Shown: piece after piece, positions 1-10,300 of the stretch | How the letters are laid out: every line of letters begins with the position of its first letter | Position numbering within the stretch: the first letter of the stretch is position 1 | Assembly: GCA_001949185.1 (NCBI GenBank) | Contig: BDGG01000007.1 | Location: 871,556-935,555 of the forward strand | DNA: 64,000 bases | Direction of reading: 5' to 3' | From: Ramazzottius varieornatus | Taxonomy: Eukaryota; Tardigrada; Eutardigrada; Parachela; Ramazzottiidae | Program-made: the position numbers and the translations under genes | The notes under the pieces: model-generated | Databases searched by the model: none | What the model saw: only the letters and a program-made list of their open reading frames with translations | Told to the model about the DNA's origin: nothing

Positions 1-851
1 GTCACGGTTAACGCGATGGTGCAGTGACGTTCGTCGATAGGATGTAGTTCCACAATGTGTCTGGTCAGTGCCAAATAGGCAATCTGAAAATTCCATTTGA
101 CTGAGTCTTTGAACATGCTTGTGATGATTAATTAGTTCAGGACAAACCTCCTCGTTACCTGGATGAATATCCGCTGTAAGCAGCGTATGACCCACATGTT
201 CCAGTAAGTCGCGACATAGGGGGTGATTGCAAGGATGATCCCCGATAGAGACAGTGTAACACATAGCACAGATTTCCTGCCCAGCTTATCCATGAAAGGT
301 AAAGACAAGGGTTGAAAGGGCCAGATGGCAACACTTGACAATCCAGGGAACGCCGAGCTAAATACATGATTGCAAGTCACGTTGAGCTGCAACGAAGTAA
401 CATTACTGTAAAGCGCAGTATCCGAAACATGGAGGGGGGGGGGGTGTCACTTGAAGCTTACTTTTTGCGAAAGTGTAGGTCCAAAACGACGCGAGATGGG
501 TTTAGCGTCTTCTGTGAGCGCAAAGTCACTGGTGTCTTCCATGTATTCGAAGTGGTCGGAACACGATTGAAGAGTTTTACTTATCTTATAAGAACCGTTA
601 ACTGCATGAAACTTGTACATATCGCAACTTGCGTACATGGATTTATTGTCGGCAGTAACGTCGATTTTTCTTATGAAGTCAGTCCATTTGGCGCCAGGTG
701 GCGTTCGACAGCGATGAAGTGGACTGTATGCAATGGTTATGTTGAGATAAATATGGGCGCAACAAATGGCTAATAAAGGGATGGTTACGGTGTAATACAT
801 AACATGCCAGTTCCCATAACCAGCCGTCTTCAACGCATCGATCAACAACAT
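1..851 (-). CDS. SLC22-type organic cation/anion transporter (MFS), 5' part
   Basis: Partial gene that runs off the left edge. Three exons join in frame: 851-462, 386-159 and 83-1 (continuing). The start at 851 gives an N-terminus (MLLIDALKTAGYGNW) of the SLC22 type, followed by a first membrane helix and a large extracellular loop with several Cys (about residues 40-115). The second exon carries the MFS loop signature D-x-x-GRK (FMDKLGRKSVL) between two helices, and the third continues into the next helices. SLC22 proteins move organic ions across the plasma membrane; the substrate cannot be read from sequence. An 11-G run lies in the first intron just past the donor. The family call is firm, the subfamily is not. 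Confidence 0.82.
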
Positions 852-1595
852 ATCGGTCAGGACGATTTAGGGGATCAACCATGCAAAACAATGGCTGATG
901 CCTCAGAATTCGCGACTCCATCTTGCAGATGACGAAGCATTGCTCTGATGTTAGCGTAAGTGCCCGCTCGATTACCGTCTTCCGGGCTCCTGGTAGACCA
1001 TTAACTTTGTTGCTATGCCTGTGACGGTAACTCCGTTCGAATGGATATCAGCATCAGTTCTGAATGAAAAAATTCACCCATCACTGTCTGAATCAAGCCC
1101 GTCAGTGATCTGCACGGTGAAAACCCAAAGCAGCCTCTGGCTCTCGTTTTCAGGGTCGTTGGTCCAATAAAGTGTCCGTCTGGTGCTATTTCTGTCGTAA
1201 GTGGGTCTAGCATGTCTCATAACGTGCAAGACTTCAATGAATCAAAGTCAACTGTTGGAAAACTTACAAAGAAACTGTACCAAGAAGCAAAATTAATTCA
1301 GACGTAAAGTAACTTACAGGAGAACGAGAAAGCAATCAGTCTGACAAGTAACTTTAATTTGTCGAAGCTTAAAATTCTTCGATTTCTTTAATTAAACTAC
1401 GAGACCGATTGTCCTGATAATTCTGAGCGTTTTCATTTGCTCGGGAAAATCCCGGGTTTACTTCTCTCTGTACTGAAGCTGGCAGCCACTGCGGCACATC
1501 CTGCTTGGACTGCGTACACATCCTGCGAATCCAATAAGGCAACGTTCTCCTGGTACAGGCGACTGTTGGACTAGTTTTCGAACTGACGCGATAGC
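852..1595. other. Intergenic stretch, no gene recognised
   Basis: Upstream of the transporter and downstream of the chitin-binding gene. Short ORFs occur on both strands but none has a recognisable domain or a convincing splice pattern. It probably holds the transporter promoter and 5' UTR. Confidence 0.5.
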
Positions 1596-2148
1596 CTACA
1601 GTCGACGTTGCAAACCAGTCGCAAACCAGTCGCAAACCAGCGTGATCTGGTTGAACTGAGAAACAAAATCGTGACATGTTGATGCAATGTGATTTATGCC
1701 CAGTGCTCTGAATGCCAAAGTGGGCATGCAGTTAAGTTCTGCAGCAGAAGAGAGATAGCCTTACGGTCATATTGGGGCATATGTATCCGGTCAGGACGCC
1801 ATTGACGTCACATCGGAAGAAGACCTGACAGTCCCCTTTGACGGTATCAGCGTAAAAGCCGGGCTGGTCGAAAACAACGCACTCCAGTGTGTTCTGTGGG
1901 ATCTCAGAATGAAGCGGGTAGTCCTGACCAGGCACTGCATTGGCTATAATGTTCTGAATGGTCTCCGTATCAAGTGGTGCACTCGCGCGCAGCATGTCCA
2001 GCGCATCCCACACCTTGGGCTGTTGATCCCCGTTCCCCCGCCGAAAGCGGTGGAGAGAACCTGTGGTAACATTAGCCACCAGAATGGTAAGTACGACGAA
2101 AACCTTTGTAGTGATGGAGCAGTTTATTCGCTGAGCGGTGAAAAACAA
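1596..2148 (-). CDS. Secreted chitin-binding protein (CBM14 / peritrophin-A)
   Basis: Two exons, 2148-1765 and 1655-1596, join in phase 0 to give 147 residues. The N-terminus has a signal-peptide-like hydrophobic stretch (VFVVLTILVANVTTG), followed by a basic HRFRR site. Near residues 95-140 lies one CBM14 domain: Cys-x-x-FDQPGFYAD, CQVFFRC, GYICPNMT, then FNQITLVCDWF from exon 2. CBM14 domains bind chitin in cuticle or peritrophic matrix of ecdysozoans. The expected last Cys of the domain (usually in an NVDC context) is not reached: an 11-bp tandem repeat puts it out of frame and a TAG follows. The product is therefore either truncated or affected by a copy-number or assembly error. The family call is good; the C-terminus is uncertain. 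Confidence 0.75.
1610..1640. repeat. 11-bp direct repeat, nearly three copies
   Basis: GCAAACCAGTC occurs at 1610 and 1621, with a partial third copy from 1632. It lies inside the second exon of the chitin-binding gene, where each unit encodes VCDWF in one frame. A copy-number change alters the reading frame, because 11 is not a multiple of 3. Confidence 0.9.
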
Positions 2149-3159
2149 CCCTGCAATCGCCTCACTTGTCGTTCTCTTATGGATGAGTGTTAAATCTTGG
2201 CCAAAAGACGACCGAGCCTTCAGCGACCATCAGTTGACCGAAGGTTTCGAACCTAGTTTGCGTGTTGAGACAGTTGAAGTCAGCACATCGTTCGCTAAGT
2301 CGGTGAGAGCTTGCAATTAGGTATGCACAATGAATTAGTTATGGGTTCTGTTGCCCTTGAATTTCATGATACTGAGCGAGCTCTTCGTTTCCTCGCTCAT
2401 TGAGTTAACTCATACAGAGTGCAACTTCGTTGATTGACGCATCAAATTAGCTCGCGTGCATTCAGTTGTGTTGATCCATTTCATTGTTTTGTCTGCAGAG
2501 TGGAAGCAATATATCAGCAAAGGCGCCAGTTTGACACTCCTATGCACCGGAACCTTGAAACGAGATAATATAGAGATTAGGTTACCACTCCCGTTCGCTT
2601 CCCCCTGTAGCCAAGGCTAGCTCTGCCCCTTTTGTAACATGTAACTACAATTTGCTTTCCGGAGTTTCCATTATTTTCGAAAAATAGCGTAATCAGATTT
2701 ACGATAAGCTAGCGTTGTGAAGCATGGTGGCTGCCCAACTATTTAGAATTGTGGTCAGCTGCTCCGCTTATAAGTGATGTTGAGGCCCACTCTAGCTACA
2801 GTCCGACCTTACTCCGGCGGTGCCAACTTAATCTCTGTAATAAAATTATGTTGTTGGCCGACTTTCGACTTCAGCCGACGCTGGTTTCGATGCCTACTTA
2901 AAATATCATTCAGGTATTGCACCCGTTAAATCAGCAGGCAACCAGATTGTTGATTTTGCACTACGACCTCCATGCGGGTTTTCCGCCTGTCTCCGCCCTT
3001 ACATTCTCCGGACTCATGACGATCTCGGGTTTCCAGATGGGGCAGCAGGGGTTAGCCAGGGTTAGCCTGATCAAAGAGAATATTCAGAAAAGTTCAAAAC
3101 CTATACACAACATATATACATCCTGTATTTTACTTAAATTTTATCTACCGATATTTATT
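2149..3159. other. Intergenic, no gene recognised
   Basis: AT-rich sequence upstream of the chitin-binding gene. Only short ORFs without recognisable domains are present. It presumably contains that gene's promoter; I could not place a specific element. Confidence 0.5.
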
Positions 3160-3161
3160 TA

Positions 3162-3283
3162 CTGTAATGCTTCTTGAATCTCACGCATCTACGTCTCATC
3201 ACGTGTGCACTACATGCGTCATTATACCCGTAAAAATTGCGCGCATTATGACGCCAGTGCGTGAGATCCAAGAAGCATTACAG
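3162..3283. mobile_element. MITE-like element, family 1 (CTGTAATGCTTCTTG termini)
   Basis: A 122-bp non-coding element with inverted ends: left CTGTAATGCTTCTTGAATC and, on the opposite strand, right CTGTAATGCTTCTTGGATC, about 27 bp with one mismatch. It is flanked by TA on both sides (3160-3161 and 3284-3285), the target duplication typical of Tc1/mariner-type transposition. A second copy with the same termini lies at 43043-43180. Confidence 0.82.
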
Positions 3284-3285
3284 TA

Positions 3286-3923
3286 CCCATACTTACCCAT
3301 AACCTCCCTCCAAAGGCAAGAAATCAAACCCCAAAGTCTCTCTCTCTGAATCGCCGTCGCGTACATAGTATTAGCGGATAAATCGATGGTCTTCGAATGA
3401 CTCGATGATACGCATGTACATCATGAACAGTCCTTTCGCTGTTAGCGGCCGGGGGCACGCCATACATACAGCGGGTATTGCGAGCTGGGCCGCTGGGTAC
3501 CGTATGGGTAATCTGGCTGCCCCCAAATACAACGCCTCGGAAGATGCGATTAGCGGATTTTGATCGCTATCTGCCAGATCTGTACCAGCGTACACTCCCA
3601 CTCACTTCATGGAAGCCTTCCATACCTTTATGGATGCTTTGACCCTCCATGTCAGTTCATGATGCCAAAGCTCATCGCGAAAATAGAACAAGTCATCATA
3701 CAGGTTTGGTTCCACTTTTGGTATGTTTATATTTTTGCTAGCTTCGCAAAAGAACAAATTACAAGCTCCACATAATCACAAAGAGATTCTTCCGGCAACG
3801 GCTAAAGTTGAAACAAAAGGTAGCAGATCGTTGGTTAGAACTGCATGGAGTGACACCGCTCACCTTAACGTTTCCTCCCGACTTTGTCGACTTTGCTGGT
3901 AGATGCCGACTTTCTGAGTTGAG
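3286..3923. other. Intergenic, no gene recognised
   Basis: Downstream of the HTH-chromodomain gene. An open frame on the minus strand (3371-3601) has no recognisable domain or splice context and I do not call it a gene. Confidence 0.5.
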
Positions 3924-4625
3924 TCACTTGAACGTCATATCAGCTAGTCCCAAGAACATATCCTCATCCACCCAGATTGCTTCGTCTTCCGTCTCTCCTT
4001 GCCACTTGACCAAAAATTGTCGCTTCGTTCGAACATCTAAGATTCTTCCAATTTCAGACTTGTCATCGATCCCGTCCGTTTCACACTCCTCTCCATGCTT
4101 TGAATACTCCGCAAAATTGGCCGACTCCGGTTCGGACAATAGCTCGACAGGATCTGATGACCCGATGGCCTTCCTGGACGACTTCTTGGTCGCGGTTTTG
4201 ATGGCCATGCTGCGATCCACAACCTGGTTGACAGCCGCGAGTTTTTCAGGCCGGAAACCGGCATTAATCAGATAATTCTTCAGGGTTTGCTCACTGTAGC
4301 TGTAGAGCTTGGCAGCTGCTTTGGTAGTCATACCCTTCCTTACAACCGCATCGACCGCATTCTGAGCTTCTAATGCAATTTTCAGGAGGGGTTCCGATCT
4401 ACAACAAACAAAGTTTTATAGCACGGCTACGCACGACCCGGATCTGAGCCATATTAGATTAGGTAGTTTGCCATGCAGTCTCAAGCGCACTATCCGTTAC
4501 CGTTTTCGCTTCGGAATGCATTGGACAACGGTAGAATTGTTTCGAAGTTTCATTCGCAAGGCGCGTCCCGGACCAGCGTCTCGAACACCGACCTCATCTT
4601 CCTCGGGAGGGTTAATGTTGGCCAT
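3924..4625 (-). CDS. Pipsqueak-type HTH plus chromodomain protein
   Basis: Two exons, 4625-4501 and 4398-3924, join in frame (2+1 nt) into a 199-residue protein with good donor and acceptor sites. Residues 1-41 are polar and end in a basic patch (PKRKR) that could be a nuclear signal. About residues 45-90 look like a psq-type helix-turn-helix (LLKIALEAQNAVDAVVRKGM, then KAAAKLYSYSEQTLKNYL), the DNA-binding fold of Pipsqueak and of pogo/Tigger transposases. An acidic linker follows, then a chromodomain at about 155-190 (GRILDVRTKRQFLVKWQGE, then IWVDEDMF). The first aromatic of the methyl-lysine cage is replaced by Ile. Likely role, inferred: a nuclear DNA- or chromatin-binding factor, perhaps derived from a transposon. 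I do not recognise an orthologue. Confidence 0.68.
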
Positions 4626-6208
4626 GAAAGCTAGTGGATAAATAACAGACTGTAGGCGCAACTGCTCACGTCGATGTAACTAGAGAGGTTGACACGGAAC
4701 TCGAACAGCGCAAGAAATCCGAGTAGCGTAAGACTTTGACCCCTCCCATTCCTTACTCTAATCGGCTGAGGTTGAGACCCGCTACGCGATCCAGCCGATT
4801 AGCGTGACTTCTCCGGAAGGTTTTGCAAAACCTCGATCAGTTTTCGTATTAATGACTGTTTGGTAAGATGCGATGTCAAATCAGACAAAGTTTCCAGTTC
4901 TGATACAGCAACGGAAAGAGTGATGTCCAGTTCCGACTGCTTAAAGCTCAAGTGAATCTTGATACGAAAAGCAGCAGTTAAAGGCAAAGTAAAATGCAGA
5001 AAGTGGCAAAGCCAAAGTTAGAGACACAGTTCTTATTGTGGCGAAAGTCACAGTTGAAGTTGCAGTCTCATCGAAGTTTCGAAACCGCAGTTACACCCAC
5101 AGTCAAACTGAGATTTTCGTTGTTTTCTAGGTTGACAAAGTCACAGTCAAGCAAGCAGTCGTTGCTACAGTTTGACGACTAATTAATAACCGACGTTAAA
5201 CCCTGAAAGATGCAGTAAGAGGGGCAATTTGCACCTCGGTGGAACGTCTTGAAAGCAAATCTGAGGTTCTGAGAAACTTTTGGGAAGAAATACCCACAGA
5301 AAAGCTCAGTTGGACCGTTACTCGGATTTCTTACGCACTCGAGTAACGGCCCGTATGCCTTACTCGGGAATTAAGCACCGAGCACATTAGTAGGTTCAGT
5401 CGCTTCGGCTCCGCCCACGTGCTCCCTTTCAATTGGCTCATTCCTACGCTAATCCGATTTCTTGCTCTGCTCGAGCGCCATATCAACCTCTGGAATGTGC
5501 TGTAAAACGAGCGAAAATCAGAAAAGCGCCCCTGCTGTAGAAATCTCTCTGCTAGAGGGGATTTTACCACGTGATACCTCATTTTTTTTCCTACTGCTCG
5601 TATTCGTAAACCGTCCCCGTGGGTCGGAGGGCTTCGCCCTACGATCACCCGGGGCAGATTTCCCGTACTTACAGGTACTGATGTGCACCGCTTCGTATCG
5701 CACACTGCTTCGTGTCCCTGATGTCCGTTCGAGGTGCAAGGCGCAGTATTCATATGGCTGTGTATCAATGTTCCCCGAGCTACTTTGCGACAGACATGAT
5801 TCAGAACTTCAGTTCTTGTGGACGTAAGCCCAAAACAGATACGGATCAGAATTAAGAAACGATCAACGGCTGCTCCAACGCGCATTTGACCATGATGTTT
5901 AGAGAGCAAATTCAGTTCCCGCTACTCCAGGTAAGACAGTATTAGTCGGCAACCAGGTAACATCAGGCAGACGAGAGCGTTCACCCCAAACATGCAGAGG
6001 TACGAAAGTAGTCGGCACGAAAAGTAGACACAAGTGAAAAGGAACTGAGTTTTCGATTCCAACACCGCTCCGTCACCTAAAATGAGCACCCGCACCGTAA
6101 AATCCCGATAGCGGACACTCGTACTCAATGGACGGATCCGCTGGCAGCCAGTACGTCCTTGCCCGCCACTTCTAGATTTGTAACGTTAGCAAATGATTCC
6201 ACCCAGAT
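4626..6208. other. Region between the two HTH-chromodomain genes; hairpins, no gene recognised
   Basis: It holds a 10-bp stem (CTAATCGGCT with AGCCGATTAG, about 4758-4802), another (CCGTTACTCG with CGAGTAACGG, about 5311-5348), and a degenerate run rich in AAGT/CAGT words at 4970-5180. A GC-rich hairpin (AGGGCTTCGCCCT) lies near 5630. A long open frame (5331-5909, minus) has no recognisable domain and odd composition; I do not call it a gene. Confidence 0.45.
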
Positions 6209-6265
6209 TTGCTATCCGAAGTGGCGCGCGTTCTCAGTCTCATTGGCTTGGAGCGTGCGTTGCTT
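6209..6265. repeat. Fragment resembling family-3 inverted-repeat element
   Basis: AGTGGCGCGCGTTCTCAG is followed about 30 bp later by a reverse-complement-like GGAGCGTGCG and by ATCTGGCTAAATTC, similar to the inner part of the elements at 18503-18678 and 37148-37268. It is a degraded remnant at best. Confidence 0.4.
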
Positions 6266-6386
6266 TGGATTACGATCTGGCTAAATTCATTTACCCACAT
6301 CTCATTTAATAAACACAAAACAGTAGGTTCAGCTGGTTTGCGAGGAAGTACACTAAGCGCTGAGGTAACTATAGGTAAAGGTCATG

Positions 6387-6832
6387 TTATTTGGTTGATA
6401 GTTTATTCAGTTCCAGGAAAATATCCTCGTCCACCCAAGTCGCTTCCTCTTCCGTTTCTCCTTGCCATTTAATCAAGTATTGTCGCTTTGTGCGAACATC
6501 CACAATTCTCTCGATCTCTGGGGTCGATTCTTCCACTGCGGCGTTCGGCTGTCCGGACGATGTTTCTGTGGTTGATTCCACAGTCGGTTCTTCGGGTTCG
6601 CCATCAGTCCACTCTTTCTCGGAGTTGACTTCCTCATTTCGGTTTGCCGTAGCTAATTTAGCAGTTGATTGTACCAACCTTGAGCACTATTGCAATTAAT
6701 GCATCCGCTCTGATACCATGGATCGAAACAGCTGACAGGAACAGCAACGACTTACAAGTTTCGTTCCTTGAGAGTTTTTGACACACTCCTGCAGCTCACA
6801 TTACGCACCTTAGCTGCAGCTTTGATAGTCAT
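6387..6832 (-). CDS. Diverged relative of the HTH-chromodomain protein, possibly 5'-truncated
   Basis: Exons 6832-6756 and 6678-6387 join in frame to give about 122 residues: MTIKAAAKVRNVSCRSVSKT (second half of a psq-type HTH), an acidic Glu/Thr/Ser-rich linker, and a chromodomain (ERIVDVRTKRQYLIKWQGET) almost identical in its core to the one at 3924-4625. Unlike that gene, an intron separates the HTH from the linker, and its acceptor is weak. I found no equivalent of the other gene's N-terminal exon. The reading frame upstream of the first Met does not clearly restore the first HTH helix. It may be a shortened functional paralogue or a decaying copy. Confidence 0.48.
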
Positions 6833-7332
6833 ATTGTTCTGCGTCGTGCAGCCACTAGTCGCCCTAGATTGCCCACAGTTCAGCAGAATAATTCCCCGCG
6901 CCAAAAGAAGACGGAATTCAGTACTCGTAGCCCTACTCTATTGTTCCTCCATAAGAGAGAGATGCATTGAGAGAATGCATTCATCGGCTGGAAAACACTC
7001 GTCAAGGGGTGGACACTGGACAACAGCTTTCGTGTACAAAGCAAATTCTGCTGGAACCGAGACCAAGTTGACCAAATTTTGGTTCAGACAAGACTGAGAA
7101 AACTATGTATCTTGTTTCGTTTGACGTACAAAATGTAAGACAAGATTGCGAAACCATTGAATAAAACATATAATAAAATATAGCCAATAAATTACACATT
7201 AGGACAATCTGCAGGAAATGCTTGACTTGAGGTTTACAAAACAATTTCTTTCACGACAGACTGCGCGAATCAAATCACATTTCATCAAAGGACGGCGAGG
7301 CCTGAATCAAAGACTCAAAGCTCAACATCTTC
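6833..7332. other. Intergenic, no gene recognised
   Basis: Lies 3' of the uninflatable-like gene and upstream of the HTH-chromodomain relative. Open frames here are short and domain-free. It includes the probable 3' UTR of the receptor, with an AATAAA on the minus strand just beyond the stop not clearly seen. Confidence 0.4.
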
Positions 7333-10300
7333 TCACAATCTGGCCGAATTCTCTTCACTCCCATGATGCGAACTTCTCAGCGGGTGATCCAAAGCCGGCT
7401 CGATGGGCACAATCTCCCTCATCTGAGGCCTTGGGCCTTTCGTCACGTAATCGTACTGTGGAACAGGCTGCACCTTCAGCTGGTTCTTGCCTTTCTTGTC
7501 AAACGTCCCTTTGACCTTCTTCTCGTTGGCTTCGTTCTCTTTGATGAAGGCCGTGTTGGAGTATCCACTCATCTCCCAGCTATCCTCGTTGTCTTCGTAG
7601 TACGGGACGTAAGCGTGTGATCGAACTGTGGCAGTTGAGCTGGGTGGTGGGTAATCTACGGTGTAGAGAGCCAGTGAACTGTCGCGTGGAAGAGTGTTGA
7701 GCGTCGTCAAGGTTTTGACGGGCACCGCCGGAGCAGAACCGTGGTTGCGCACTCGGACGCATATCATCCAGATGAGAAGGATGAGCAGTATGAGGAAGAG
7801 GACTGTGCCAGCGATGCCCCCTGCAACAACAACATTCGATAACTTTGAAAGGCAATTGAGTGCGTCGGTTGATGCCTTACCGGCAATGTAGGCTGTTTCC
7901 GATTTGGATTGGCACCGTTCGCCGTAGAAGGAGGAGAGGCACTCGCAGAAGGGGTTGCCACGAGCGTCTTTGGAGCACTTGCCTTGGTTGAAGCAGTAGC
8001 CGACGCACATGTCTTCGCACTGCTCCATACCGTCACCCCGGAAGCCGCTCTTACACAGGCACTTGAAGCCATCGCCATTCTTCAGGCACTGGGCGTTTTG
8101 ATGGCAGACAATCTCGCCATTCTTGCACTTGTTAGTCGATACACACCTGCAAGGACAAGTCCACCTTTTTGTCCAGTCAAAAAATTACTGTCTATTCACT
8201 TGTCCCAAACAACGAACGATCGGTAGAATAATTTGAAATCAGTCAATTTATTTTTCAAGAACTTGTGTATCTTATACCTACACCAATGAACTCAGCCAAA
8301 CACCTTTATACAATTTTCTGTATCGCGATACAGTCAGCGAAATGCTGAAAATTTCACACAGGCCAGATAATATACAGGCTTCGCCCGACAAGATATTTTA
8401 GACTTACTGGTCGAGACTGAGAGCTCCATAGCGAACGGTCGTCATATCATCCGGACAAGGAATGCAGTTCTTCTGTTCGGCGTTCGGTTGATAGAACCCG
8501 AACGGGCAAATGACGCAGACATTACCACCCTCGTCGAAGAACGACCCGGCCGCGCACGACGGAACGCTGCACTCCGTGGCCGCCATACTCCGGTTCCCCA
8601 TGGTCGTGAAGCCCTTCGGACAAGGGAGGCAGCTTGGACCCATCCCTCGTGACCTATCAAGAAAACTGATCGTTGAACGAACTGTTAGCTAACTATTAGC
8701 TCTAGAGGAGAAACCGTACCTGTAATTTCCTCGTTGGCACGTTCGGCAGACAAACTGCGGCATCAGTTCCTCCCCATCGTCACAGTCGGCAATACAGCTG
8801 CTCGGACTGAGCGACGTCTCATTTGTGGTAGTCATGTGTGGTGGACAGTGCAGACATTCGAACTGCCCTGCCAGCGGTTGATACAGCCCGAATCCGCACG
8901 GACGACATTTGGACTTGGACAGGTCAAAGTAGTTTCCAGCGGAGCAGACTTCCTTGCAGTCGGAAGGGGAAGTCGAACCGGTCGTTAGCGTGATGGCATG
9001 CTTCTTGTTGACTGCAGAGCAGATCTTGCAACTGGACTGAGCGCTTCCTTCCTGATAGTAACCTGCAAAGTCCGCATTAGGGTCAGAATGTACACTTCAG
9101 ATAGAAAACCTGGTACTGTGACATTGCTCATACGGTGGTGGTCACTTGGTTTCTATCGGGATGTCTCATATTTTCAAGTTTGAGTTGGCCTACTTCGTGA
9201 AAATTGGAATAATCACGTTTCGAAATTTGATTGGTACCTTGAGGACATCGTTGACAGGCCACGCCGTTATGGAACGTCCCAGCCGGACAAGGAGCACATC
9301 CGCGGTCTTTCAGGACGTTTCCACTGGGGCAGACGAAGCTCTCCCCAACCTTGATATCGCTGTGCTTCGCAATTGCATTCGGTAACTGCGTGTCGAAGTT
9401 CAAACCTTTGCTGACGTAGGCGAAGGTATCCAGAATATTCTTTACACTGGCTTCCTGCTTGGTGGCGGCGTTCCTCACTGGATCGTTCACAGCGGGGAAA
9501 GTCAGGTTGAAGATGACGCCAAACGGCTCGACAGCCTGTCTTCTCCTTCTGGCGTTCGCTTGATTGTTTGAATTGTTGAATGTCATTTGTAAAGGCATTG
9601 GAGTCGTCGTACCGAACTGAGCGGAATCTGATGCTGCAATGGTGATTTCAGCTGTTGTTTCGGTCACTAGTGGTTGCTTAAGCGATGGACTGGACTCCGA
9701 GGAAGACGTCAGGCATCTGGACACGATGTTCAGCCCCGGACAATTTGTCGCCAAGCATGTCAACCAGTCCAACTGCAACTCCAGGAATTTCCTCTGAATG
9801 GCGCTACTCAAGAACTGTCTCGTCTGGTCATTACAGGCGATGTTGGGGTACGATGCAGACAGACTGAACATTCTCTGCGGCTGAACCACGGCTACACACG
9901 CAGGTACCTTCATCAGCGTCGAGTTGAAGGAAGGGTGCCACAGTCCGTCCGCTTCACATGTATACACTCTGGGCGCGTCTTCGGCAAAGTCGTACATGGG
10001 GTTACAGCTAGCCAAACACCGTCGGTACAGGTTGTCCGGACCGTAGTCGGAACAGTCCAACGTACCGCTGACGGGCGGCTCCAGATCGCCACAAGGCTGA
10101 CCATGGACGTACAAGTCAAAGTGACACATTACGCCACCAGCTTGTACAATCGATACTGGGTACCGACCGGGTGACAGGGGACGACCGTTGGGGACATTGG
10201 TCATCAACGAGCCGGAAGACTCACTCAACAACCGTTTACCCCAGGTGACGTTGGCGTAGCCCTGTACAGCCAAGTATTGCTTACTGATTGGGCACTTCAA

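Noticed and set aside
2240-2260. GGTTTCGAACCT, resembling a tRNA B box
   Set aside because: No acceptor stem, anticodon arm or A box could be built around it.
5640-5720. GTACTTACAGGTAC, resembling the 5' end of U1 snRNA or a spliced-leader donor
   Set aside because: The following sequence does not match U1 stems, and no Sm site lies at a suitable distance on the same strand.
5331-5909. A 192-codon open frame on the minus strand
   Set aside because: No recognisable domain, no splice context, and overlapping open frames on the opposite strand; it looks like chance in GC-richer sequence.
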